Part shown: one piece after another, positions 1 through 5,188 of the stretch
Numbering within the stretch: the first letter of the stretch is position 1
How the letters are laid out: the number at the start of each line of letters is the position of its first letter
Assembly: GCA_900769995.1 (NCBI GenBank)
Contig: CAAGIT010000052.1
Span: 1 to 8,181, forward strand
Source of the DNA: an uncultured Oscillospiraceae bacterium
GTDB lineage: Bacteria > Bacillota > Clostridia > Oscillospirales > Oscillospiraceae
DNA length: 8,181 nucleotides
Direction: 5' to 3'
Notes under the pieces: generated by a model
Told to the model about the DNA's origin: nothing
Seen by the model: only the letters and a program-made list of their open reading frames with translations
Databases searched by the model: none
Translations under genes and position numbers: made by a program

Positions 1-400
1 AAATATCCTTGAGCATCAGATAAGTCACGGCATTGTCCCGCTTTTTGATATACGAAACAGCGCCGCAGAACGTAATCGGCGGTGTCGGATAAATTACGAG
101 GTCAAAGCGGACATCGGAAAGCCGGCGTTTGATTGCCCGCTTTACCAGATGCTCCAGCGTCAGCGTGGAAATGCCCTTTTCGATCAGATTTGTTTTTGTG
201 GTATTGCCGATTTTGACCCGCAGAATCGTAACCTGCTCGTTAAGCTTGATCACGCAGGCTTTACCGCCCGTGCGGCGCTGAAAGGGTGAAACGATATAAA
301 CCTTATGCCCTCTTTGGGCGAAGGCATTTAGCAGATCGGGGTATATTCCCCGGCTGTCAAGGTTTTTCAGATCGGACAAAGAGAGAAAGAGAATGTTCAT
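1..400 (-). CDS. Glycosyltransferase, GT4/WbuB-like, N-terminal part (truncated by window edge)
   Basis: The minus strand reads open from an ATG at 400 to the window edge, giving 133 residues that begin MNILFLSLSDLKN and end in YLMLKDI. An N-terminal beta strand, then a helix and RGHKVYIVSPF, is the usual start of the donor-independent Rossmann half of family 4 glycosyltransferases. The ending resembles the LxLKDIFP stretch of WbuB-type enzymes. These transfer a nucleotide-activated sugar to a lipid-linked acceptor at the inner face of the membrane. The catalytic C-terminal half lies outside the window. The start codon is 1 nt after the TGA of the ATP-grasp gene, and an AAGG about 10 nt upstream serves as ribosome binding site, so the gene is translationally coupled and the third gene of the polysaccharide operon. 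The exact sugar specificity cannot be judged. Confidence 0.8.
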   Translation of the reverse strand, partial: MNILFLSLSDLKNLDSRGIYPDLLNAFAQRGHKVYIVSPFQRRTGGKACVIKLNEQVTILRVKIGNTTKTNLIEKGISTLTLEHLVKRAIKRRLSDVRFDLVIYPTPPITFCGAVSYIKKRDNAVTYLMLKDI

Positions 401-401
401 A

Positions 402-1367
402 TCAGAGCACCTTGGTTATCTGTATTGCAGGGTACTTCATCATGCACACATCGCAAGGATAGCCGCCGATATGTTCCTCGTTTGCAATGCCGTTCAGGTT
501 ATTTGCGATCAGCTCCGTAAAGTCACAGCCGCAGGCATAGGCGTGCGGATAACCGCCGCCAAATCTGGGATTGACTTCGGAGATATAATACTTGCCGTCG
601 CGTTCGAACAGATCAATATCGATCTGATAACGATAGCCGCGCAGCTCTACAAAATTCTTGATAAAGGAAAACAGCTTTTCATCCGCAAAAGAGATCGCCT
701 TATCCGTTTCTCCGGCACGCATCAGAATTTTTTTCTTGGTAAAAATCTGCACGGCCTTGCCGCTGATGCCGTCCACATAGACATCGGCTCCAATCTCATT
801 TCCCGGCATAAATTCCTGTATCATCAGCTCAGGATTCTGTTTGCACAGGAACCGTAACGTCTCTAAATCGTCGACGCGCTGTATATCGATACTGCAGCTG
901 CCGCAAACAGGCTTGACAAAGAGCGGGAACGACACCTCGCCTGCCGACAATGCTGCCTCTGCCTCGTCCAGATCCGCGAAGGTCGAAACCACAGATACGC
1001 CGTGCTCCTTGCAGAAGCGATACATCTCCAGCTTGTTGAAGCTGCATTCCACCGCCTCATAGGGCGATGCCAAAACTGTTGTACCGACAGCAGCGAATTC
1101 GTCACGGTGCTTTGCAAGCAGCGAGATCTCCGGATCGATCAGAGTCAAGACGCCTGTAATTTGCTCCTTCTTGCAAATCGAGAGTATTTGATTTAAGTAA
1201 TCAGGGTCGGTGATGCGAGGCACCACATAGTGTAAATCCGCTTCAAACAGCGCCGGTGCCAGCGGATTACAGTCTGTTGCGAATAAGCGTCCCTTTCCCT
1301 GAAGCTTCTTTTTGAAGTATTGCATCAGCAATACTCTTGTGCCGCAGCTCAAAACCAAAATATTCAT
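402..1367 (-). CDS. ATP-grasp ligase (carbamoyl-phosphate-synthase-like) of a polysaccharide locus
   Basis: A 321-residue protein. Residues 1-110 form a pre-ATP-grasp Rossmann-like domain (MNILVLSCGTR at the start; LIDPE at 77-80). The ATP-grasp fold follows: FVKP with the ATP-binding Lys at 152, a GSCSI small loop at 156-160 in place of the common GSSG or GSRG, hinge-strand QEF at 184-186, and the metal-binding stretch SEVNPRFGGGYP at 263-274 with Glu264 and Asn266. Family members join a carboxylate to an amine or thiol through an acyl-phosphate. Proteins of this type are frequent in capsule and exopolysaccharide loci, where they are thought to attach amino acids or similar groups to sugars or precursors; that role is inferred here from the flanking glycosyl-transfer genes. 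The start is supported by AAGGAG overlapping the TAA of the preceding gene, 13 nt between the two genes. It is often annotated as a carbamoyl phosphate synthase large subunit, which is misleading at this length. Confidence 0.88.
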   Translation of the reverse strand: MNILVLSCGTRVLLMQYFKKKLQGKGRLFATDCNPLAPALFEADLHYVVPRITDPDYLNQILSICKKEQITGVLTLIDPEISLLAKHRDEFAAVGTTVLASPYEAVECSFNKLEMYRFCKEHGVSVVSTFADLDEAEAALSAGEVSFPLFVKPVCGSCSIDIQRVDDLETLRFLCKQNPELMIQEFMPGNEIGADVYVDGISGKAVQIFTKKKILMRAGETDKAISFADEKLFSFIKNFVELRGYRYQIDIDLFERDGKYYISEVNPRFGGGYPHAYACGCDFTELIANNLNGIANEEHIGGYPCDVCMMKYPAIQITKVL

Positions 1368-1380
1368 CTGCGAGATCTCC

Positions 1381-2010
1381 TTACTTGATTTCTTCCAACT
1401 GTGCCTTTCTCATTTGTGCAAAATTGCCCTCTTGCTGTGCGGTATCCACCTGCACACCGGAGCGGCAGAATACTGCCTTGACGGTAAGAAATACGATCTT
1501 CAAGTCCCCCAAAAAGCTGATCGTATCCACATATTGCACATCCAGTGCAAACCGCTGCTCCCAGGACAGTCCGTTTCTGCCATTGACCTGTGCCAACCCC
1601 GTCAGACCGGGCAATACCTCATGCCTGCGGTTCTCCTCTTTGGTGTAATACGGGAGGTACTCTACCAAAAGCGGCCTTGGGCCGATAAAAGACATATTTC
1701 CAATCAAAATATTCAGAAATTCGGGCAGTTCATCCAGTGAAGTCGCCCGGATAAACTGGCCGTATTTGGTTAACCGCTGTGCATCCGGAAGCAGTGCGCC
1801 TGATGCGTCATATTTGTTTGTCATGCTGCGGAACTTGATCAATTTGAACAGTTTTCCATTCTTGCCGGGGCGAGTTTGACAGAAGAAGGGATTTCCCCTC
1901 ATGATGATCGCTCCCAACACTGTCATCACCAGCAGCGGCAGTAATAGAATCAGCAAAATGAAAAATGACAGCAGGATGTCCAATCCACGCTTTATGTACC
2001 TGGCATACAT
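1381..2010 (-). CDS. Monotopic phosphoglycosyl transferase (PglC-like sugar transferase)
   Basis: A 209-residue bacterial sugar transferase of the small PglC type. It transfers a phospho-sugar from a UDP-sugar to undecaprenyl phosphate, the first membrane step in building a surface polysaccharide or glycan. A single hydrophobic re-entrant helix lies at about 10-36, after the positively charged MYARYIKRGLDIL. The conserved PFFCQTRPGKNGKLFKLIKFRSM region covers 41-63. The catalytic Asp-Glu dyad is D93-E94 in ATSLDELPEFLN, FIGPRPLL is at 108-115, and PGLTGLAQVNGRNGLSW is at 134-150. The length fits small PGTs, with no extra N-terminal membrane domain as in WcaJ. GAGGAG about 9 nt upstream supports the ATG. 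It is the first gene of the operon and is followed 13 nt later by the ATP-grasp ligase. The identity of the priming sugar cannot be read from the sequence. Confidence 0.95.
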   Translation of the reverse strand: MYARYIKRGLDILLSFFILLILLLPLLVMTVLGAIIMRGNPFFCQTRPGKNGKLFKLIKFRSMTNKYDASGALLPDAQRLTKYGQFIRATSLDELPEFLNILIGNMSFIGPRPLLVEYLPYYTKEENRRHEVLPGLTGLAQVNGRNGLSWEQRFALDVQYVDTISFLGDLKIVFLTVKAVFCRSGVQVDTAQQEGNFAQMRKAQLEEIK

Positions 2011-2104
2011 GAAACCGCACTCCTCAGAACATGGAACGGGGCAGCAAGAGGGACCTTCTTATTCGCCCTAAAATGCCCACGGGCCGAAACAGATTAAGAC
2101 CGAT

Positions 2105-2122
2105 TTTGTCACACACGACAAA
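2105..2122 (-). other. Small stem-loop in the polysaccharide operon leader
   Basis: TTTGTC (2105-2110) and GACAAA (2117-2122) form a perfect 6-bp stem with a 6-nt loop, about 15 nt into the predicted leader RNA. No U-tract follows, so it is not an intrinsic terminator. It could be a pausing, stability or antitermination element, but nothing in the sequence decides this. Confidence 0.35.
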
Positions 2123-2142
2123 TTACGCCTTATAACCTCGAT

Positions 2143-2171
2143 ATTTTAACACGCACGATAAAACATGTCAA
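2143..2171 (-). promoter_or_regulatory. Promoter of the polysaccharide operon
   Basis: On the minus strand a perfect -35 TTGACA (2166-2171) is followed by a 17-nt spacer and the -10 TAAAAT (2143-2148), with TG one base upstream of the -10 (extended -10). Transcription would start near 2136, leaving a leader of about 125 nt before the sugar transferase. The match is close to the vegetative sigma consensus. Confidence 0.75.
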
Positions 2172-2210
2172 GGAAAAAACAAAAAGGAAGCTGCGCGACT
2201 CAGAATATGA

Positions 2211-2239
2211 TTGCATTTTATTGCATATCATGCTATAAT
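2211..2239 (+). promoter_or_regulatory. Promoter of the riboswitch / DUF4430 / S-component operon
   Basis: A perfect -10 TATAAT (2234-2239) with an extended TG at 2231-2232 lies 17 nt after a weak -35 TTGCAT (2211-2216). The predicted start near 2246 coincides with the 5' edge of the cobalamin aptamer. This promoter and the polysaccharide promoter diverge, their -35 boxes about 40 bp apart. Confidence 0.7.
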
Positions 2240-2246
2240 GACCGCG

Positions 2247-2400
2247 TTTGAAAAGGAAGCAGGTGAAGATCCTGTGCGAGCACGTCGCCGTAAGACACGT
2301 AAGCTGCTTTTCTACCCGATGCCGCAATCGGGGACACGCCATTGAGTCTGCTCTCGAGAAGGCGAAAGGCAATGTGTTGAGCCGGAACATTTTTCGGACA
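2247..2400 (+). promoter_or_regulatory. Cobalamin riboswitch aptamer, 3' box degenerate
   Basis: The leader carries, in the right order, the conserved stretches of the cobalamin riboswitch. These are GAAAAGGAAGC, then GGTGAAGATCC (2262-2272; canonical GGTGAAAATCC), then CGTCGCCGTAAG (2283-2294; canonical CGCnACTGTAA), then GCCATTG (2338-2344; canonical GCCACTG), then GAGAAGGCG (2356-2364; canonical GGGAAGGCG), then TGAGCCGGAACA (2378-2389). A variable arm folds as CCCGAT/ATCGGG at 2315-2332. The last part differs from the classical B12 box: AGCC is present, but the usual GACCTGCC is replaced by ACATTTTTCGG. Such elements bind adenosyl- or other cobalamins and reduce expression of B12 synthesis or uptake genes. 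Its position directly upstream of a DUF4430 lipoprotein and an ECF S component fits that logic. It could belong to a variant cobalamin class; a covariance-model scan would settle the class. Confidence 0.8.
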
Positions 2401-2403
2401 AAA

Positions 2404-2438
2404 CCTCCCGTTTTTTCACGCGAGTGCCGTGAAGGAGG
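2404..2438 (+). promoter_or_regulatory. Putative expression platform: hairpin masking a Shine-Dalgarno-like GGAGG
   Basis: CCTCC (2404-2408) can pair with GGAGG (2434-2438), stacked on an inner stem TTCACG/CGTGAA (2415-2420 with 2428-2433). A 7-nt loop and a 6-nt bulge on the 5' side complete it. There is no U-tract after the hairpin, so control of translation is more likely than termination. However, GGAGG is 26 nt from the ATG, and a second AGGAG (2451-2455) is better spaced. CCTCC could pair with either, so the exact mechanism is inference. Confidence 0.4.
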
Positions 2439-2464
2439 AATATTATTATTAGGAGAATGCAAAC

Positions 2465-2974
2465 ATGAAAATGACACGATGGAAAAAATCGTTGTCGTTC
2501 ATCGTCTGTATCGTGCTGATTGCGGCTATGGCACTGATCCTGACCGGTTGTAACGACAGCAATGACACAAAAGCCGACCCGACGACCGAGGCACCCACAT
2601 CGAGCAGCTCGTCAACAGCAGCTACGGATGGCAGCGAGACGCCTGCGACCGATCCCACGGATTCGCAAAGCAACGTTTTGGGCGAGGGCAAAACGGAGTT
2701 TAACTTCACTGTGACCGACGCCGATGGCAATGAAACCGCTTTTGTCATCCGCACAGATAAGCAGTATGTGGGCGAGGCTCTGATGGATGTCGGTCTGATC
2801 GACGGCGAGGACGGCCCCTATGGACTGTATGTCAAGACGGTAAATGGCATCACGGTCGATTACGACACTGACGGAAAGTACTGGGCATTCTATGAAAACG
2901 GTGAATACGCCATGACCGGCGTTGATTTTACTGAAATTACAGAAGGCGGATCGTACGCGTTTGTAGTAGAGTAA
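2465..2974 (+). CDS. DUF4430 (transcobalamin-like domain) lipoprotein
   Basis: A 169-residue secreted lipoprotein. A type II signal peptide (MKMTRWKKSL, then a hydrophobic core) ends in the lipobox LTGC with the lipidated Cys at 29. Residues 30-75 form an Asp/Ser/Thr/Pro-rich flexible linker. Residues 77-169 form a DUF4430 domain with VGEALMDVGLI (100-110), YGLYVKTVNGI (118-128), YWAFYENGEYAMTGV (139-153) and a final SYAFVVE. DUF4430 has the fold of the C-terminal beta domain of animal transcobalamin and intrinsic factor. In Firmicutes such proteins are often found beside cobalamin-related transport genes. Here it follows a cobalamin riboswitch and is coupled (2 nt) to an ECF S component, so I infer a surface B12 or corrinoid capture protein. 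Whether one such domain alone binds the vitamin cannot be seen. AGGAGA 8 nt upstream supports the ATG. Confidence 0.9.
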   Translation: MKMTRWKKSLSFIVCIVLIAAMALILTGCNDSNDTKADPTTEAPTSSSSSTAATDGSETPATDPTDSQSNVLGEGKTEFNFTVTDADGNETAFVIRTDKQYVGEALMDVGLIDGEDGPYGLYVKTVNGITVDYDTDGKYWAFYENGEYAMTGVDFTEITEGGSYAFVVE

Positions 2975-2976
2975 CC

Positions 2977-3489
2977 ATGAAGCTCACAATCAGAGAAACC
3001 GCAATCTTCGGTATGCTGGGTGCTCTGATGTACGCATCAAAGCTCATCATGGAAATGCTGCCGAATGTGCATCTGCTGGGCGTATTTATCATTTCGATCA
3101 CGGTCGTCTATCGGCAAAAGGCGCTCTACCCTATCTATATTTTTGTGCTGCTGACCGGTCTTGTTGGCGGTTTCGCGTTATGGTGGGTTCCGTATCTTTA
3201 TGTATGGACGGTGCTTTGGGCAGCCGCCATGCTCTTGCCGAAAAATATGCCTAAAAAGCTGCGTCCGATCATCTATATGCTTCTGTGCGGTCTGCATGGG
3301 ATTCTGTTTGGCACCATTTATGCCCTTGGACAGGCACTGCTGATCGGTCAGAGCTTTAAGCAGATGCTCGCCTGGATTGCAGCCGGTTTCCCGTTTGATC
3401 TTATCCATGGCGTCAGCAACTTCTTCTGCGGCATTTTGATCTGTCCGATCATTTCCGTGCTGCAGTATGCCGAAAGGCAAAAAAGATAA
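2977..3489 (+). CDS. ECF transporter S component, probably for cobalamin or a precursor
   Basis: A 170-residue integral membrane protein with about five to six hydrophobic segments (roughly 8-25, 32-46, 50-68, 71-87, 98-122, 130-161). It matches the size and style of ECF S components, which bind a vitamin and dock onto a shared EcfT-EcfA energising module encoded elsewhere. Short conserved-looking stretches are LFGMLGALMYASK-like (11-22), YPIYIFVLLTGL (51-62), CGLHGILFGTIYA (104-116) and FPFDLIHGVSNF (138-149). No ATPase or T component is in the window, as expected for a group II system. Substrate is inferred from the upstream cobalamin riboswitch and the DUF4430 partner. It may be a CbrT-like cobalamin S component or a CblT-like one (predicted for the lower-ligand base dimethylbenzimidazole); I cannot separate these by eye. 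No strong ribosome binding site of its own is visible, so translation is probably coupled to the lipoprotein. Confidence 0.8.
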   Translation: MKLTIRETAIFGMLGALMYASKLIMEMLPNVHLLGVFIISITVVYRQKALYPIYIFVLLTGLVGGFALWWVPYLYVWTVLWAAAMLLPKNMPKKLRPIIYMLLCGLHGILFGTIYALGQALLIGQSFKQMLAWIAAGFPFDLIHGVSNFFCGILICPIISVLQYAERQKR

Positions 3490-3523
3490 AACGAATGGTC
3501 AGGCCAACGCCTGACCATTCGTT
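3490..3523. terminator. Bidirectional intrinsic terminator between the convergent S-component and spoVAC genes
   Basis: A perfect 15-bp inverted repeat (3490-3504 with 3509-3523) with the 4-nt loop CAAC lies between the two convergent stop codons; the last two bases of its right arm are part of the TAA of spoVAC. On the minus strand it is followed by TTTATCTTTTTT, a good U-tract, so it ends spoVAC. On the plus strand only ATACTTT follows, so termination of the B12 operon is weaker or relies on the stem. Confidence 0.85.
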
Positions 3524-3965
3524 ATACTTTCCGGCATATATAATAGATAACCCCATAGAGCCAGCTTGCGGCAGTGCCGAATACCAGCACCGGCCCCGCG
3601 ATAACAAACATTTTCGCACAGGTGCCCATAATCACGCCCTCGGTTTTGAATTCCACTGCCGGTGCAACGATGGAGTTTGCAAAGCCTGTAATGGGCACCA
3701 ACGTTCCCGCTCCCGCAACCTTGGCAATATTGTCATAGACGGAAAAACCGGTCAAAATTGCAGACAGCAGCACCAGCGAAATGCTGACTGCTGTTGCACT
3801 CATATCCTTATCCAAATCCAATGCCTGAAATCCGCGCATCAGGAGCTGCCCGATCACGCAGATCAAGCCACCGATCCAAAAGGCATTGAAGCAGTCCTTC
3901 CAGCATTTACTCTTCGGCGCAAGACTATCGACATAGCGGTTGTATTCCGCATTGCTCATATTCAT
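3522..3965 (-). CDS. spoVAC: Stage V sporulation protein AC (SpoVAC)
   Basis: A 147-residue multi-pass membrane protein of the SpoVAC/SpoVAE family. Signature stretches are FWIGGLICVIGQLL (29-42), LVLLSAILTGFSVYDNIAK (64-82), GAGTLVPITGFANSIVAPA (85-103), EFKTEGVIMG (105-114) and KMFVIAGPVLVFG (118-130). SpoVAC sits in the inner membrane of the developing spore and belongs to the SpoVA channel that moves calcium-dipicolinate into the spore and releases it at germination. The frame stays open further upstream to an ATG at 4094, but that extension has no family character. The chosen ATG (3965) has AAGGGG about 7 nt upstream and gives a length close to the roughly 150 residues known for the family. 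A start at 3971 or 3959 is possible. The usual neighbours spoVAD and spoVAE are absent on both sides. The same-strand neighbour upstream is unrelated. Confidence 0.92.
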   Translation of the reverse strand: MNMSNAEYNRYVDSLAPKSKCWKDCFNAFWIGGLICVIGQLLMRGFQALDLDKDMSATAVSISLVLLSAILTGFSVYDNIAKVAGAGTLVPITGFANSIVAPAVEFKTEGVIMGTCAKMFVIAGPVLVFGTAASWLYGVIYYICRKV

Positions 3966-3991
3966 ATGCATTCCCCTTTTCCTTCTGCCGC

Positions 3992-4020
3992 TAGTCTGCC
4001 CGAAAATCATAATTTCATTC
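3992..4020 (-). promoter_or_regulatory. Possible sigma-G promoter of spoVAC
   Basis: On the minus strand GAATG (4016-4020) and CAGACTA (3992-3998) are separated by 17 nt. They resemble the forespore sigma-G pattern (gnATR, spacer, CATnnTA), with one mismatch in the -10. A start near 3985 would give a leader of about 20 nt that just includes the AAGGGG ribosome binding site. spoVA genes are known sigma-G targets, which makes this reasonable but unproven. Confidence 0.35.
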
Positions 4021-4133
4021 GCAAAAAACACCGCTGTGCAAAAGGAGGGAAACGAGTTGTTCGATGATTGGTGCAACATCAGCCGTTTCTTCAACGGGCG
4101 ACATTTGCTCCTGCGTTTCTGTAGCTGAAGGTG

Positions 4134-5030
4134 TCAAAACATTTTTCTCTCTGGGCGCTGCCATTCAACTTCGGAAACCGGTTTGGATTCGACAGATTGA
4201 TCTGTGTCCTGCTCATAATAATAGTTCCTCTTACCAACGGGCGCAGAACAACCCCGCAAAGTATTCATTTTGAAAACACTCATATACAGCATCAAAACAA
4301 ACACAAAGAGGAGATAAACCAGACTGACCAAATCAACCAGACTTACCAAATCGTCAAAATAAAGGCTTTGCATTGCTACAAAAACCACTCTGTTTAGACA
4401 TTCTAACACAAATATTATCCATCCAAGCACTTTAACAGCAATGACGGAGAAATTTTCCCTAAAAACAATTGTTGCAACAACAATGTACAGAATGCCGGCA
4501 AAGAGTCTCGGTAGAACAAAGATAAAAACATACGGAGTGAAAAAGCCTATATAAAACGGGCGGAGTATGTCGTTGATAATGACACCGTATATGTAGGCTG
4601 TCCCAACAAAAACAAGTGCTGTGGAAAACAGGCAGGATGGCTTTTTGTACATATAAAAAAGAGCATAGACAGAAAAAGCTAATGTTCCGAACAGAAAGAA
4701 AAGAGAAATAAAGTTAAAATATGGTGCGCTGGCAATAAAGCGATGCAGATTGTATATGAACAAGAGTATGCTTGCAGTAAACCCAATCCACTTTGTCACG
4801 GTGTGAATCTTTTTACTCTTGGAATGAATAACCAGCCTTGAATGGATTTCATTCCGATATGCACGAGAACCGTACACCAACAACGTAATTCCAATAATAG
4901 TCGGGCTATAATAGCCAATATAATAGGCCAAGCTTCCACCAGTGTTTGCTCCTGGCGAGCCAATCATAGATAGCAACTGCAGTACAAGTAACACAATGCC
5001 GGAAATAATTCGGATAATCCCTCTCTTCAC
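4134..5030 (-). CDS. AT-rich multi-pass membrane protein of unknown function
   Basis: I do not recognise this 298-residue protein. It has about eight hydrophobic segments (roughly 5-25, 36-54, 82-99, 105-127, 133-153, 163-188, 196-221, 234-254), a basic loop at 58-80 (RNEIHSRLVIHSKSKKIHTVTK), and a polar, probably cytoplasmic tail from 255 rich in Tyr, Glu and Gln. The start is GTG at 5030, because a strong AGGAGG lies 7 nt upstream; an ATG 11 codons earlier lacks a site and would run through AGGAGG. The GTG overlaps the TGA of a zinc-ribbon remnant (TCGTGA), an arrangement of translational coupling. Base composition is clearly lower in GC than in the neighbours: bases 4681-4740 are 33 % GC, while 5881-5940 in the next gene are 63 %. 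That suggests recent acquisition or relaxed selection. Residues 228-239 hold a duplicated six-residue unit. No catalytic motif is visible. Confidence 0.75.
   Translation of the reverse strand: MKRGIIRIISGIVLLVLQLLSMIGSPGANTGGSLAYYIGYYSPTIIGITLLVYGSRAYRNEIHSRLVIHSKSKKIHTVTKWIGFTASILLFIYNLHRFIASAPYFNFISLFFLFGTLAFSVYALFYMYKKPSCLFSTALVFVGTAYIYGVIINDILRPFYIGFFTPYVFIFVLPRLFAGILYIVVATIVFRENFSVIAVKVLGWIIFVLECLNRVVFVAMQSLYFDDLVSLVDLVSLVYLLFVFVLMLYMSVFKMNTLRGCSAPVGKRNYYYEQDTDQSVESKPVSEVEWQRPERKMF
4318..4353. repeat. In-frame 18-bp tandem duplication
   Basis: Two adjacent 18-bp units (4318-4335 and 4336-4353), each beginning ACCAGACT, differ at two positions. They encode LVSLVD-LVSLVY just before the last membrane segment of the membrane protein. 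The unit length is a multiple of three, so the frame is kept; it is probably a slippage product. Confidence 0.7.
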
Positions 5031-5132
5031 GATAATTCCTCCTTCACAACTTCCGTACCACACTTGTGGCAGAACTGGCTGTTATCAATGAGTTTTTACT
5101 GCGCTTTCTGCAAAAGCGAACTTGGTTTGCAT
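5027..5132 (-). pseudogene. Decayed zinc-ribbon protein remnant
   Basis: Minus-strand codons ending at the TGA at 5027-5029 read KLIDNSQFCHKCGTEVVKEE, a typical second zinc ribbon (FCxKCG) of small clostridial zinc-ribbon proteins. Upstream, the next frame reads RFCRKRSK, which looks like a first ribbon FCRKCGK whose second Cys has become Arg (TGC to CGC) and whose Gly has become Ser (GGT to AGT). One missing A in the following A-run breaks the frame. An ATG at 5130-5132 (MQTKF) could be the old start, but would need one further base change, and no ribosome binding site precedes it. The TGA overlaps the GTG of the membrane protein, so the two were probably once coupled, with the ribbon as a soluble partner or regulator. 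A single sequencing error could explain the frame break but not the lost Cys. Confidence 0.55.
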
Positions 5133-5188
5133 TAGTTGTAGCAGGTTGGGGGTTGAGTACACCCGCACAGCAGTGTTTTTCTTATGTT

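Noticed and set aside
393..857. 154-residue plus-strand open frame
   Set aside because: Antisense shadow of the ATP-grasp gene, whose motifs are clear.
2248..2553. Plus-strand open frame through the leader, and an opposite frame at 2130-2477
   Set aside because: Both run through the cobalamin riboswitch and promoter region, and the protein sequences are Arg/Cys-rich without any recognisable motif.
3495..4067. 190-residue plus-strand open frame
   Set aside because: Antisense to spoVAC; His/Cys-rich composition typical of a shadow frame.
3966..4094. N-terminal extension of spoVAC (43 more residues)
   Set aside because: The extension has no family character and lies upstream of a good AAGGGG site. 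The shorter start gives the normal SpoVAC length.
4023..4128. Possible small plus-strand gene from TTG after AAAGGAGGG
   Set aside because: The ribosome-binding-like sequence is good, but the product (about 23 residues, LFDDWCNISRFF...) shows no motif and there is no promoter. Chance is the simpler explanation.
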